64,000 nt of DNA from DATAXP01 sp036272935 (GCA_036272935.1 DATAXP010000050.1:5592-69591), one strand, 5' to 3'; shown: positions 40,926 through 51,279, counted from the first letter of the stretch. Made by a program: numbers and translations. Notes: a model not told the origin generated them from the letters alone.

Positions 40926-42505
40926 ACTGGAACGACGACTTCGGCCGGCACCACCGGCGGGGCCAGCGGTGGGACAACCGGCGCCACGGGCATCGGCTGC
41001 TGCGAGTTGGGTCCGCAGGCAAAACATTCCCAACCGCCACCCAGAGCTCGATAGGTCTGGATGAGGTTCAACGCGATGTTGCCGCGCGCCGTGGCGAGTT
41101 GATCCTGCACCGTGACAAGCGTCGACTGGGCGTTGAACACGCGGTTGAAATCGACAACGCCCGCCTGATATTGCAGATCGACCAGTTCGACGAACCGTTC
41201 GGCCTCGGTCACCGCATCTTGCAGCCGCGCCGCCTGCTGCTGGGACTGCAAGAAACCGACAAGTGCGTCCTCGACCTCGCGCCCCGCGGTGAGCACCGTC
41301 TGCTGATACTGGAGCAGCGACTGTTGATACCGGGCGTCGGCGGCGCGCACGTTGTTCAGAATGCGGCCGTAGTTGAGCACGTTCCATTGCAACGTCGGGA
41401 TGATGAAGCCGACGAAGCTCTTCGAGTTGAACAGGTCGCTGAGATCGTTGGCCGCGTAGCCGATGAAGCCGTTGATCGCCAGCCGCGGATACATGTCGGC
41501 TTCGGCCACGCCGATGCGCGCGCCTTGGGCGCCGGCTTCACGCGCGGCGCGGCGCACGTCGGGGCGCCGGCGCAGCAAGTCGGCCGGGATGCCGACGGCC
41601 AGCTCGATCGGCGCTCGCGGAATCGCCGCCGGGGGCAACTGAGCGGCCAGGTCGTTGACCGGCGTGCCCAGCAAAATGCACAACTGGTTGGCGGCTTGCC
41701 GGCGACCGGCTTCCAGCGGCGGGATCGACGCCTCGGTTTGGGCAAGGATCGACCGCGCCTGGCGCACGTCGACTTCCGACGAACGGCCACTGCGGTAACG
41801 GTCCTCGGCAATCTTGGTGGTGCCGCGCTGGATGATGACGTTGCGCCGCGCGTACTCGAGCCGCTGCTCGTAGGTGCGCATCTGCACGTAGCTCGTCGCC
41901 ACTTCCGAGAGCAGCATCACGAGCGTTTCACCGTAGCGCTCGACCGAGGCGCCCAAGTCGCCATCGGCCGCTTCGACCGCGCGCCGATAGCGTCCCCAAA
42001 AATCGATTTCCCACGAAGCATTGAACCCGTCGGTCCACACGTTGAACGTGCCGGGCAACGGCAGCCCCAGGTTCTGCGGCAGTTGGCCGTGTGCATAGGC
42101 GGCGAGGGCCGTTTGGCGCTGCGGAAACAAGTTGCCGGCGGCGACGTTTCGCTGAGCGCGAGCTTCGAGGATGCGCGCTCCCGCAGTGCGCAGGTCGAGG
42201 TTCTGGCGATACGCGGCATCGACGAGGCTGTTGAGGCTTGCATCGTTGAACGTGGTCCACCAGTAGCAGCCCTCGGCGGGCCAACCGCTGATCCGCGGAT
42301 CGCCGGCGTCGACCCAGCCGGCCGAGACCGGCGCGCAAGGCGTCACGGCATTCGGCCCGACCTTAAAGCCATTTCGCCACCATTGCCGCAGGCTCGTGCA
42401 GCCTCCGGCGATCGACAAGGCCCCCAGCGCGATGGCAATCGCGGCACCGCGCCGCAGGCGCTGCCGCGCTTCCCGAGCGCGCTCGATACCACGTAAGCCG
42501 TACAT
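40889..42505 (-). CDS. TolC/NodT-type outer membrane efflux lipoprotein
   Basis: 538 residues from MYGLRGIERAREAR; an ATG at 42550 is possible. The lipobox SIAGGC follows a hydrophobic run. Two outer-membrane-efflux repeats are visible, the first with SWEIDFWGRYRRAVEAADG and the second with ALVGFLQSQQQAARLQ and DLQYQAGVVDFNRVFNAQ. This is the exit duct of a tripartite pump; the HlyD-ABC genes diverge from it 213 bases away. Its 3' end overlaps the DUF4186 gene by 37 bases. Confidence 0.93.
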   Translation of the reverse strand: MYGLRGIERAREARQRLRRGAAIAIALGALSIAGGCTSLRQWWRNGFKVGPNAVTPCAPVSAGWVDAGDPRISGWPAEGCYWWTTFNDASLNSLVDAAYRQNLDLRTAGARILEARAQRNVAAGNLFPQRQTALAAYAHGQLPQNLGLPLPGTFNVWTDGFNASWEIDFWGRYRRAVEAADGDLGASVERYGETLVMLLSEVATSYVQMRTYEQRLEYARRNVIIQRGTTKIAEDRYRSGRSSEVDVRQARSILAQTEASIPPLEAGRRQAANQLCILLGTPVNDLAAQLPPAAIPRAPIELAVGIPADLLRRRPDVRRAAREAGAQGARIGVAEADMYPRLAINGFIGYAANDLSDLFNSKSFVGFIIPTLQWNVLNYGRILNNVRAADARYQQSLLQYQQTVLTAGREVEDALVGFLQSQQQAARLQDAVTEAERFVELVDLQYQAGVVDFNRVFNAQSTLVTVQDQLATARGNIALNLIQTYRALGGGWECFACGPNSQQPMPVAPVVPPLAPPVVPAEVVVPVQPPPSAASNNG

Positions 42506-42718
42506 TGTTGATCGCCGCGCCGCCCGGGCGTTGGCGTTGGCGCATTCCATGAAGTTGCTAAGATCGGCCGGACCGGTCCCGTTGGATTTCGTCGGCAGAG
42601 CGTTAAATCCGCCATGAGTGGAACCACCCGGGGCCGTACAATCGTCTGGCGGCATGAACTTTGACGATTATGCGGCGCGCATCGGTTATGAGCGTTTCTC
42701 GGCCGCGGCGAGTATGTA

Positions 42719-43765
42719 ATGAATCGTTTTCTCTTGGTGGGTTTACTGCTTGCCGCCGTGCTGATCGCGGTCGCCTCGTGGTGGTGGGAGCACGAGCGCC
42801 GCAACTCTCCCGAGCTGGAACTGTTCGGCAACGTCGACTTGCGGCAGGTGGCGCTGGCCTTCAATAACAACGAGCGCATCGCCGCGGTGCTAGTCCAAGA
42901 GGGGGATCGGGTCCACAAGGGGCAAGTGCTGGCACGGCTCGATGTCGGCCGTCTCGAACCGCAGGTGGCGCAAGCCGAGGCCCAGGCGGCCGCGCAGCGG
43001 CAGGTGGTCGACAAGCTGCATCATGGCAGCCGCCCCGAGGAAATTGCTCAATCGCAAGCGAATGTCGAATCGGCCCAGGCCGACGCCGCGAACGCGCTGC
43101 GGCAGTACGATCGGCTGCGTGATCTCGCCACGCGCTCGAAGGGGGAAGCGGTCAGCCAGCAGGATGTCGACAATGCGAAGGCGGCGCTGACCGTGGCCGA
43201 AGCAAAGCTGGCCGTGAACCAAAAAGCGCTCGACCTGATGGTTGCCGGCCCGCGCAAGGAGGACGTCGCCGAAGGGGAAGCGCGGCTCAAGGCCGCCGAG
43301 GCGCAGGCGGCATTCTTGCGCCGCGAGTTGGCCGACGCCCAGTTGTTTGCCCCGGTCGACGCCACGGTGCGCACGCGGTTGATGGAGCCGGGCGAGATGG
43401 CGTCGCCACAGCGGCCGGTGTTCTCGCTGGCGGTGACCGATCCGAAATGGGTGCGGGCGTACGTTTCGGAGCCCGACCTGGGATTGGTGCATCCGGGGAT
43501 GAAAGCGGAGGTAAAGGTCGACAGTTTTCCCGATCGGCGCTTCGAAGGTTGGGTGGGCTTCATTTCGCCGGTCGCCGAGTTCACCCCCAAGGCGATCCAG
43601 ACCGAAGAGCTGCGCACCAGCCTGGTGTACGAAGTGCGCGTGTTCGTCACCGATCCCAGCGATGATCTGCGGCTGGGCATGCCAGCGACCGTTTATCTGG
43701 CCAAGAACGCAGTTCCCGAGAGCCAATCGCGCCAAGCCAAGGCATCGACACCGCGCCAGCCATGA
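42719..43765 (+). CDS. HlyD-family membrane fusion protein
   Basis: 348 residues. One N-terminal membrane helix (about 4-22), a split barrel-sandwich (VLVQEGDRVHKGQVLARLD and LFAPVDATVRTRLMEPGEM) and a long coiled-coil hairpin between them (about 80-195). It links the inner-membrane ABC exporter to the TolC-like duct. It overlaps the ATPase gene by 4 bases (ATGA), heading the ybhGFSR-like operon. Confidence 0.93.
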   Translation: MNRFLLVGLLLAAVLIAVASWWWEHERRNSPELELFGNVDLRQVALAFNNNERIAAVLVQEGDRVHKGQVLARLDVGRLEPQVAQAEAQAAAQRQVVDKLHHGSRPEEIAQSQANVESAQADAANALRQYDRLRDLATRSKGEAVSQQDVDNAKAALTVAEAKLAVNQKALDLMVAGPRKEDVAEGEARLKAAEAQAAFLRRELADAQLFAPVDATVRTRLMEPGEMASPQRPVFSLAVTDPKWVRAYVSEPDLGLVHPGMKAEVKVDSFPDRRFEGWVGFISPVAEFTPKAIQTEELRTSLVYEVRVFVTDPSDDLRLGMPATVYLAKNAVPESQSRQAKASTPRQP

Positions 43766-45561
43766 CCGGTCGAGGCGAAACCGTCGTCGTCTGCCACGAG
43801 CTGCGCAAGGCGTTCCGTCGCCAGACGGGCGAAACGGTCCAGGCCCTCGATGGCGTGTCGTTCAAAGCCCAGCGCGGCACGCTCACTGCCCTGGTCGGCC
43901 CCGACGGCGCCGGCAAGACCACGCTGCTGCGGCTGCTGGCCGGGTTGTTTTCGATCGACGCGGGCGAGGTGCACGTGCTCGGCATCGACGTGCGTGCCGA
44001 GCCCGAGCGCGTGCAGCCGCACCTGGGCTACATGCCGCAGCGATTCGGCCTGTACGAAGACCTGACCGTGCAGGAGAACTTCGACCTGTACGCCGACGTG
44101 CACGGCGTGACGGCTGCCGCGCGCCGCGAGCGTTACGAACAGCTCATGCAGATGACCAACCTGGGGCCGTTCCGCGAGCGGCTTGCGGGGCGATTATCGG
44201 GCGGGATGAAACAGAAGCTCGGCCTGGCGTGCGCCCTGGTGCGGACACCCGATCTGCTGCTGCTCGACGAGCCGACCGTGGGAGTCGATCCCCTTTCGCG
44301 CCGCGAGTTGTGGGAGATCATTCTGCAACTCGTCGGTGAGCAACAAATCACGGTGCTCGTGAGCACGTCGTATCTCGACGAGGCCGAGCGCTGCGATCGC
44401 GCCGTCGTGCTGTACCAGGGAAAAATTCTGGCGCAAGGCGCGCCCGGCGAAGTGAGCGCGCTGGCCGAGGGACGGACATTCTGCGTCGATCCGCCTGCGG
44501 GACAAACCGCGCGTGGCCTGCAAGCGCGCCTGCTGGCCGAGGCGAACGTGATCGACGCCGTTCCCGAAGGTGGCCAGGTGCGATTTGTTTGCAAGGCTGA
44601 GGCAGGCCAGTGCCGCGCCCCGGCCATCGCCGCGCTCGCCGGCGCGAAGGTTGCAACCGCCGAGCCGCGCTTCGAGGACGGCTTCATGGTGCTCTTGCGC
44701 GAGCAACACCCCGAAGCGCGTGAGCGTCACGATGATTTCAATCTTGGTGGCGATACCGGTGCCGCCAAGGCAACAACTGCCGCCGAGCGCGGCGAGGCAG
44801 TGGTCGAAGTACACGACCTGGTGCGGCAGTTCGGCCAGTTCACCGCGGTCGATCACATCAACTTTGAAGTCCACCACAATGAGATTTTCGGCTTGCTAGG
44901 CCCCAACGGCGCCGGCAAGACGACGACCTTCCGCATGCTCTGCGGCCTGCTGCCAGCCACGGCGGGAACGCTGCGCGTGGCAGGCGTCGACCTGGGCCGA
45001 GCGCGTGCCTCGGCAAGAAAGAACATCGGCTACGTCGCTCAAAAGTTCTCGCTGTACGGCCAGCTCACCGTGCTCGAAAACCTCGACTTCTTCGCTGCGG
45101 CTTACGGCGTGCGCGGCGAGCGCCGCCGGCGGCGGATCGCGTGGGCGCTCGAGGAATTCGAACTGGAGCAACTAGCGCGACTGCCCAGCGAGCAGCTTCC
45201 CGGCGGGTACAAGCAGCGCTTGGCGATGGCCGCGGCGCTGCTGCACGAACCGGAAATCTTGTTTCTCGACGAACCGACCAGCGGCGCCGACCCGGCGGCG
45301 CGGCGCGAGTTCTGGCTGCGGATCACCGCGTTGGCCGAGCATGGCGTGACGGTGATCGTGACGACGCATTTTATGGAAGAGGCCGAGTACTGCGATCGCG
45401 TCGTGATTCTCGACGCCGGACGCATTCTGGCCCAAGGCACGCCGGCCGAAGTGCGGCGCCTCGGCCGCGCGAAGGCGGGGCGCAACGCCACGATGGAGGA
45501 TGCGTTCATTGCTGTGGTCGAGCAAGCGCGGCAGCACAAGCCGCAGGAGCCCGCCGCATGA
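43762..45561 (+). CDS. Tandem ABC ATPase (YbhF-like)
   Basis: 599 residues with two ATPase domains. Domain 1: Walker A GPDGAGKTT near 46, signature LSGGMKQKLGLACAL, Walker B LLLLDEPTVGVDP. Domain 2: GPNGAGKTT near 381, a weak signature LPGGYKQRLAMAAAL, FLDEPTSGADP. Both should bind ATP; the altered second signature makes the dimer asymmetric. It powers the two permeases encoded downstream and is coupled to the first by ATGA. Confidence 0.94.
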   Translation: MTGRGETVVVCHELRKAFRRQTGETVQALDGVSFKAQRGTLTALVGPDGAGKTTLLRLLAGLFSIDAGEVHVLGIDVRAEPERVQPHLGYMPQRFGLYEDLTVQENFDLYADVHGVTAAARRERYEQLMQMTNLGPFRERLAGRLSGGMKQKLGLACALVRTPDLLLLDEPTVGVDPLSRRELWEIILQLVGEQQITVLVSTSYLDEAERCDRAVVLYQGKILAQGAPGEVSALAEGRTFCVDPPAGQTARGLQARLLAEANVIDAVPEGGQVRFVCKAEAGQCRAPAIAALAGAKVATAEPRFEDGFMVLLREQHPEARERHDDFNLGGDTGAAKATTAAERGEAVVEVHDLVRQFGQFTAVDHINFEVHHNEIFGLLGPNGAGKTTTFRMLCGLLPATAGTLRVAGVDLGRARASARKNIGYVAQKFSLYGQLTVLENLDFFAAAYGVRGERRRRRIAWALEEFELEQLARLPSEQLPGGYKQRLAMAAALLHEPEILFLDEPTSGADPAARREFWLRITALAEHGVTVIVTTHFMEEAEYCDRVVILDAGRILAQGTPAEVRRLGRAKAGRNATMEDAFIAVVEQARQHKPQEPAA

Positions 45562-46706
45562 GCGCCGAGATAATGGAACTCTCGCCGGCGGCTGCCAAGC
45601 GATTGCGCATCGCCTCGTTGGTGCGCAAAGAGACGCGGCAGATTATCCGCGATCCCAGCAGCATCGCCATCGGCGTGGTGCTGCCGCTGATGCTCATCCT
45701 GGTGTTTGGCTACGGCCTTTCGCTCGACGTGAAAGACGTGCCGGTGGCGGTGGTCGTCGAGGAAGCATCGCCCGAGGCGATGGAGCTTTTGGCCAGCTTT
45801 CGTTTGTCACCGTACTTCCTGGCGACGTCGGTTTCGTCGATGGCGCAGGCCGAGCGGCTGATGCTGGCTCGCGAGGTCGACGGCGTGGTGCGCATTCGCC
45901 AGGATTTCAGCCGCAACGTGTACGGCGGACAGCCCGAGGTGCAGGTGCTGGTGCACGGCACCGACGCCAACCACGCGCGAATCGTCGAGAACTACGCACT
46001 GGCCGCAGTCGGTCAGTGGGCCGCCCGGCAGGCTGCCGAGGGGAAAACGATGCCGGCCGGCGCCGCCACGGTCGACGAGCGCCTGTGGTTCAACGAAGCC
46101 AACGAGAGCCGCTGGTTCCTGGTCCCAGGGCTGGTGGTGCTGATCATGACGCTGATCGGCGCGATGCTCACCAGCCTGGTCATGGCACGCGAATGGGAGC
46201 ACGGCACGCTCGAAGCGCTGTTCGTCACGCCGGTCCGCCCGGGTGAAATTCTGCTCGGCAAGACCATTCCGTATTTCGTGCTGGGGATGATGGGGCTGGT
46301 GCTGTGCGTGCTGGCGGCGCGGTTCTTGTTCGATGTGCCCTTGCGGGGATCGCTGGCTGCGCTGACGGCGGCGTCGATGTTGTACCTGCTGATCGCCCTG
46401 GCCATCGGCCTGCTGATCTCGTCGACCTTCCGCAGCCAGTTCGTCGCCAGTCAGATCACGATGCTGGTCACGTTCCTACCGGCGCTGATGCTCTCGGGCT
46501 TCCTGTTCGACCTGCGCAGCATGCCGCTGGCCGTGCGACTGCTGACATATCTGCTGCCGGCGCGTTACTACGTCACGCTCTTGCAAACAATCTTCCTTGC
46601 CGGCGACGTGTGGAGCGTGCTGCTGCCCAACGCCGCGGTGCTCACCGTGATGGCCGCGGGCCTGCTGTTGATGACACGCCGGGTGATGCGCAAGACGCTC
46701 GATTAA
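45558..46706 (+). CDS. ABC-2 permease (YbhS-like)
   Basis: 382 residues from ATG 45558. One helix near 34-54 (GVVLPLMLILVFGYGLSL), a large periplasmic domain, then five or six helices; the Arg/Glu motif TSLVMAREWEHGTLEALFVTP that contacts the ATPase is present. It forms a heteromeric exporter with the next gene. Exports drugs or lipids in relatives; substrate here unknown. Confidence 0.93.
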   Translation: MSAEIMELSPAAAKRLRIASLVRKETRQIIRDPSSIAIGVVLPLMLILVFGYGLSLDVKDVPVAVVVEEASPEAMELLASFRLSPYFLATSVSSMAQAERLMLAREVDGVVRIRQDFSRNVYGGQPEVQVLVHGTDANHARIVENYALAAVGQWAARQAAEGKTMPAGAATVDERLWFNEANESRWFLVPGLVVLIMTLIGAMLTSLVMAREWEHGTLEALFVTPVRPGEILLGKTIPYFVLGMMGLVLCVLAARFLFDVPLRGSLAALTAASMLYLLIALAIGLLISSTFRSQFVASQITMLVTFLPALMLSGFLFDLRSMPLAVRLLTYLLPARYYVTLLQTIFLAGDVWSVLLPNAAVLTVMAAGLLLMTRRVMRKTLD

Positions 46707-46716
46707 GGATGCAACA

Positions 46717-47835
46717 ATGCTCGATGCCGTGCTGCGCGTGATCGCCCTGGTGCACAAGGAGCTGTTGGCGATCCTGAAGGATCCGCGCAGCCGGTTCAGC
46801 CTGCTGATCCCGCCGATCCTGCAGTGCCTGATCTACGGCTACGCCGCCACGTACGATCTGAACGACGTGCCGTTCGCCGTGCTCGACCGCGATCGCAGTG
46901 CGGCCTCGCACGAGTTGCTCGCCCGGCTCGATGGCTCGCCGGAGTTTGAGCGTGCGGCGAATTTCGATCGGCTTGCCGATTTGAAGGCGTCAATCGACAA
47001 TCGCCGCGCATTGCTGGGTATTCAGATCGACGAGGATTTCGAGCGCAAGCTGTATGCCGGCGTCCCTGCCGAGATCCAGGTGCTGGCCGACGGACGCAAT
47101 TCCAACACCGCTGGCACGGCGCTGGGTTACGTGGGCGCGATCGTCCAGCAATTCAATGCCGACTGGCGCAGCGAGCACGGCCAAGGCAGCCCGTCGATCG
47201 AGGTGGTGATCCGCGCCTGGTACAATCCGAATCTCGAAACGCGCTGGCACATGATCCCCAGCCTGGTTGGCACATTGACGCTACTGCAAACTTTGCTGCT
47301 CACGGCGATGTCGGTGGCGCGCGAACGCGAGCAAGGGACCTTCGACCAGTTGCTCGTGACGCCGTACCGGCCCAGCGAGATCATGATCGGCAAGGCGCTG
47401 CCGTCGATGCTCATCGGCCTGCTGCAGGCCACGAACGTCCTTTTGGTCGCACAGCTTTGGTTCCACATTCCGTTTGCCGGGTCGTTCGTGGTGCTGTACG
47501 TCGTGCTGAGCGTATTCCTGCTGGCGGCCGTGGGGCTTGGGCTGCTAGTGTCGTCGGTGGTCGCCACGATGCAACAAGCGATGCTGTTCTCGTTCATGCT
47601 GATGATGCCGTTCGCCTTGCTTTCGGGACTGACGACGCCGATCAGCAGCATGCCGCGTGTGCTGCAATGGTTCACGTACATCAACCCGCTACGCTACGCC
47701 ATCGAGCTGGTGCAGCGCATTTACCTGGAAGGGACGGGCCTCGTGCAATTGCTTCCCGAGGTCTGGCCGCTGGCGGCCATCGCCGCCGTCACGCTGCCGA
47801 TCGCGGCGTGGATGTTCCGCAACAAGCTGACGTGA
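46717..47835 (+). CDS. ABC-2 permease (YbhR-like)
   Basis: 372 residues, the same fold as the preceding permease, with MSVAREREQGTFDQLLVTPYR as the ATPase contact motif and LLVSSVVATMQQAMLF in the helices. An AAGGA ribosome site 9 bases upstream fits the start. It completes the tripartite pump TolC-HlyD-ATPase-permeases. Its stop is followed by a heptad array. Confidence 0.93.
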   Translation: MLDAVLRVIALVHKELLAILKDPRSRFSLLIPPILQCLIYGYAATYDLNDVPFAVLDRDRSAASHELLARLDGSPEFERAANFDRLADLKASIDNRRALLGIQIDEDFERKLYAGVPAEIQVLADGRNSNTAGTALGYVGAIVQQFNADWRSEHGQGSPSIEVVIRAWYNPNLETRWHMIPSLVGTLTLLQTLLLTAMSVAREREQGTFDQLLVTPYRPSEIMIGKALPSMLIGLLQATNVLLVAQLWFHIPFAGSFVVLYVVLSVFLLAAVGLGLLVSSVVATMQQAMLFSFMLMMPFALLSGLTTPISSMPRVLQWFTYINPLRYAIELVQRIYLEGTGLVQLLPEVWPLAAIAAVTLPIAAWMFRNKLT

Positions 47836-47906
47836 AATGCGGAATGATAAATGCTGAATGCTGACGCCGGCAATTTAGCATTGAGCATTCCGCATTTAGC
47901 ATTCAA
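47836..47906. repeat. Heptad arrays AATGCTG, inverted pair, at a convergent junction
   Basis: AATGCGG, AATGATA, AATGCTG x2, a spacer, then CATTGAG, CATTCCG, CATTTAG, CATTCAA. It starts immediately after the permease stop; the TGA stop of the convergent DUF1501 gene is in the last unit. Same family as 28747-28828. Confidence 0.93.
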
Positions 47907-49165
47907 CCGATCAGCGCCGCGATTGGCTTACCGCCGTCGGAGATGGCGATCGGGCGGCCGACGGGGCTGATCTCTTCGTGCTTCGGGTCCATGCCCAATA
48001 GCCGGGCGATGGTGGCGAAGTAATCGGGGACGGTGACCGGGTGGCTGGCCACGCGCGCTCCTTCGGCGTCGGTGCTGCCGAAGGCTTGCCCGCCGCGCAC
48101 GCCGCCACCGGCCAGCACGGTGGCCCAGGCATTCGGATAGTGATCGCGGCCGTCGGCCGGGCTGATCTTCGGCGTTCGGCCGAACTCACCCATCCACACG
48201 ATCAAGGTATCATCGAGCATATGACGTTCCTCAAGATCGCGGATCAAGGCGGCAAACGCCGGATCGAGGTCGTGCATCAGGTACGTGGTCTTGGTGAAGT
48301 TGTCGATGTGCGTGTCCCAGCCGTCGAGCGTCACCTCGACAAACCGCACACCGGTTTCGATCAGCCGCCGGGCCATCAGGCAGCCGCGGCCGAAATCGCT
48401 GTCGCCGTACGCTTGCTGCACGGCGCGTGGCTCGTCCTTGATGTTGAACGCTTTGACCAGCGACGACTGCATCAGCCGCACGCTCTTGTCGTACACCGCA
48501 TCGTGGTTGGCCACGGCGGCAGCGTGCGTCTCGGCCCGGAAGCCGTCCTGCAAGATCGCCAGAGCTTCTCTCCGCGCGCTGAATCGGCTGCGATCGACAT
48601 CCTTCGCCAGCGGCAGATTGCGCACTCCCTGGTTCGGGTCCTGCACCGTGAACGGATTGTGCTGCACCCCCAGGAACCCCGAGCTGATGCTCGGCCCGCG
48701 GATGCTCACGAAGTTCGGCAGCTCGAAGTTCGGATCGCCCAGCTCGTGGCTCACCCACGAGCCAAGGCTCGGATGCTTGAGCGTGCCGGAAGGGGCGTAG
48801 CCGGTGTGCATCAGGTACTGGCCGCGGTCATGGTTCCCTTCCTTGCTGGTCATGGAACGGATGATGGCCAGGTGCCTGGCTTGCTCGGCCAGCAGCGGCA
48901 GGTGTTCGCAGATCTTCACGCCGGGGGCACTGGTGCTGATCGCCTCGAACGGTCCGCCGGTGGCGGTGCCCGGCTTGGGATCGAACGTATCGAGATGACT
49001 CGGCCCACCGTTCATCCACAGCAGGATACACGATTTGCCGCGCCGCTTGGCATCGGCCACGGCGGCCATCGCCTGCCACCGCGGGATGCACAGGCTGAGC
49101 AACCCGCCCAGCCCGCCGGTCAGAAACGTCCGGCGCGCGACAGGACCAAGACAAGGTTTCGTCAT
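47903..49165 (-). CDS. DUF1501 family protein, Tat-exported
   Basis: 420 residues from MTKPCLGPVARRTFLTGG. An ATG 6 codons upstream lies in a GAATGAC-type heptad and is probably not used. A twin-arginine signal (RRTFLTGGLGGLLSLCIPRW) directs export. The fold is alkaline-phosphatase/sulfatase-like with CILLWMNGGPSHLDTFDPK and GRDHYPNAWATVLAGGG. DUF1501 genes pair with DUF1549/DUF1553 genes; here the partner lies upstream on the same strand. Catalysis is unknown. Confidence 0.92.
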   Translation of the reverse strand: MTKPCLGPVARRTFLTGGLGGLLSLCIPRWQAMAAVADAKRRGKSCILLWMNGGPSHLDTFDPKPGTATGGPFEAISTSAPGVKICEHLPLLAEQARHLAIIRSMTSKEGNHDRGQYLMHTGYAPSGTLKHPSLGSWVSHELGDPNFELPNFVSIRGPSISSGFLGVQHNPFTVQDPNQGVRNLPLAKDVDRSRFSARREALAILQDGFRAETHAAAVANHDAVYDKSVRLMQSSLVKAFNIKDEPRAVQQAYGDSDFGRGCLMARRLIETGVRFVEVTLDGWDTHIDNFTKTTYLMHDLDPAFAALIRDLEERHMLDDTLIVWMGEFGRTPKISPADGRDHYPNAWATVLAGGGVRGGQAFGSTDAEGARVASHPVTVPDYFATIARLLGMDPKHEEISPVGRPIAISDGGKPIAALIG

Positions 49166-49169
49166 CTGG

Positions 49170-49216
49170 ACTTCGTCATTCATTCGACATTCGTCCTTCG
49201 CCAGTTCGTCATTTTC
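49170..49216. repeat. Heptad array TTCGTCA, single orientation
   Basis: Degenerate units (TTCGTCA, TTCGTCC, TTCGCCA, TTCGTCA) between the DUF1501 start and the DUF1549/1553 stop. Same heptad (GAATGAC) as 20011-20131; here without an inverted half. Confidence 0.75.
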
Positions 49217-49219
49217 CCG

Positions 49220-51127
49220 CTAGTGGTTTGTCAAAAACTCGGTGCAGTTCAGCAGCGCCCAGTAAATGTCCTCGAACGCCTGTTCCCGCGTGGTGTTCCC
49301 TCCACCGGTGGCGGCCAGATGTTGGAACGGCGCTTCGGCGGCGAACGCCTGGAACGCTTTCACAAACAAGGCCCCGTCGGCATTGTTCTTCACCAGTTTG
49401 CGCAGTGCGGTGAAATCGGCGCCGGTCTTCGCGTGTTTGAGCAACTCGGTAAAATCGGCGCCCTCGCTGGCATGGGCGATCTCCGGGCTGACCCCCAGCG
49501 CCGACAGTCCCGTCGGCGTGCTGGCCGGTGGGCCAGCGGTATGCGCTACCTCGCGCGACTTGGCGAGGAACGCCCGCCACTTTTTCAATTCCACTTCGGT
49601 CGGGCGACGTGAAACGGTCCGCAGGTAAAGCTGCTCGATCGCCGCGACATCGTCGCTCGCGCGGCTCAGCACCGTCCCGAGCCCTTCGTTCGGCACCAGC
49701 CGTGCCGATCCGCACACCAGCGTTCCGTTGAGCAGCAGCAGCGACCGCGGGATGGTCCCTTCCTGTTCGATCACCTCGGCCATGTCGTCGGTCCCCATCT
49801 GGCTGACCAGCTGAGTAATGAACGCGTTGCGGACCATATCGAAGTGCCCCTTGCTCAAGCGGTCGAGCCGGTCGTCGGTGTCGGTTGCCGTGCAGATGGC
49901 GTCGAACAGTTCTTCCACGTCGAGTGCCTTGAGCGGAAAACTCCCCCAGTATGTCTCCTCCTTGGCCGATCGCTGTAAATCGACGCACGCCCGGCCGTAG
50001 GCCCCGGTGCTGCAAATCACGCGCAGCAGGTGCTGCAAGTCGTAGGCATGATCGGCAAAATCATCAGCCAGTGCATCGAGCGTGGCCGGCAACAGCGGTG
50101 GATTGCCCGGCCTGAAATCGTCGACTGGCTCGACGAACCCGCATCCCAGCAGCTTGCCCCACAGGCGATTGACGATCGCCTTGGCGAACCAGGGATTGTC
50201 TTTCGCCGTCACCCAATTGGCTAACGCAACCCGTCGGCTGCCGAAGCTCGGCGCGGCCGGCCCGTTGAGCATTTTCGGCGTCTCGTTGACGTAATCCTTG
50301 TACGAGCCGAAGAGCGTTTCGTATTTCTCATACGGCGGCGTGAACCAGCGGTCCTTCAGCTCCATGCGGTAGGTGCCAACTACCTTGAGCAGCATTCCCG
50401 GTCGATCGACGTAGGTCGGGAACGTCTTGGCGAAGCAGGCGGTGAACTGCTTGAAGTCCTTCTGCGTCCATTTTTCGGTCTTGTGATCGTGGCACTGGGC
50501 GCATTGAATCTGTACGCCCAGAAACAGCTTCGACGTGGCGGCCGCCATGTCAGGGATGCTACGCGAGTGGCGCATGAACCAGTTCACCGCAGGGTTGAAG
50601 CGCTCGTCGAAATCCTTGGGCGTTTCGCTGTAGCCGGCCGGCCGCTCGCGGTTCGAGTTGTACCCCTCGGCAGTGATCAGGTCGCGCACCATTTGGTCCC
50701 ACGGCGCGTTCTTGTCGAATTCCTCGCGCAACCATTGCTGAAAGGCCGTCCGATCGATGAACGCTTCACGCGTGAGGCGCCCGATGAGCAGATTGTCCCA
50801 GTACGTGCCCCAATGCTCGGCATAGGCGGGACTGGCCAGCAGGCGGTCGATCTCACGCGTGCGCTTGTCGGCACGCTTGTCGGCAAGGAACTCGACGATG
50901 TGCTCCGGCTCGGGAAGCTGGCCGGTGAGGTCGATCGTGGCGCGACGCAGCCAACGGGCATCGTCGGCCGCCGGGGCGGGTGTGATGCCGTGCTCGGCCC
51001 ACGCCGCGCGGATTTGCGCGTCGACCGTGGCGACGACCGTCGGGACTGCCGAGTCGATTGAATCCGCATTCGCCCTCGCAGCAAAAGAGGCAAGAAGTGC
51101 CAGCGCTAATACGTGGCGATTGGTCAT
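49220..51127 (-). CDS. DUF1549/DUF1553 domain protein without the N-terminal heme
   Basis: 635 residues with a signal peptide (MTNRHVLALALLASFAARANA). DUF1549 (about 35-240) includes the conserved CAQCHDHKTEKW motif; DUF1553 (about 290-545) includes NPWFAKAIVNRLWGKLLG. Unlike the 1062-residue paralogue at 52827 it lacks the PPC cytochrome domain. Such proteins are abundant in planctomycetes and thought to act in extracellular polysaccharide breakdown, but no reaction is proved. The DUF1501 gene follows downstream. Confidence 0.92.
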   Translation of the reverse strand: MTNRHVLALALLASFAARANADSIDSAVPTVVATVDAQIRAAWAEHGITPAPAADDARWLRRATIDLTGQLPEPEHIVEFLADKRADKRTREIDRLLASPAYAEHWGTYWDNLLIGRLTREAFIDRTAFQQWLREEFDKNAPWDQMVRDLITAEGYNSNRERPAGYSETPKDFDERFNPAVNWFMRHSRSIPDMAAATSKLFLGVQIQCAQCHDHKTEKWTQKDFKQFTACFAKTFPTYVDRPGMLLKVVGTYRMELKDRWFTPPYEKYETLFGSYKDYVNETPKMLNGPAAPSFGSRRVALANWVTAKDNPWFAKAIVNRLWGKLLGCGFVEPVDDFRPGNPPLLPATLDALADDFADHAYDLQHLLRVICSTGAYGRACVDLQRSAKEETYWGSFPLKALDVEELFDAICTATDTDDRLDRLSKGHFDMVRNAFITQLVSQMGTDDMAEVIEQEGTIPRSLLLLNGTLVCGSARLVPNEGLGTVLSRASDDVAAIEQLYLRTVSRRPTEVELKKWRAFLAKSREVAHTAGPPASTPTGLSALGVSPEIAHASEGADFTELLKHAKTGADFTALRKLVKNNADGALFVKAFQAFAAEAPFQHLAATGGGNTTREQAFEDIYWALLNCTEFLTNH

Positions 51128-51279
51128 GGTCCGTCCCTTAGGAAGCCATTGCGAAAGAAATGTCTGGGCTGTGGGAGGCGATTCCCATCGCCGATTTGTT
51201 CACATACTTCACGCTGCCGGTCGGCGAAAGGATTCGCCTGCCACGAACAATTAACTCGCGTTTTCGAGCAAACTATCTT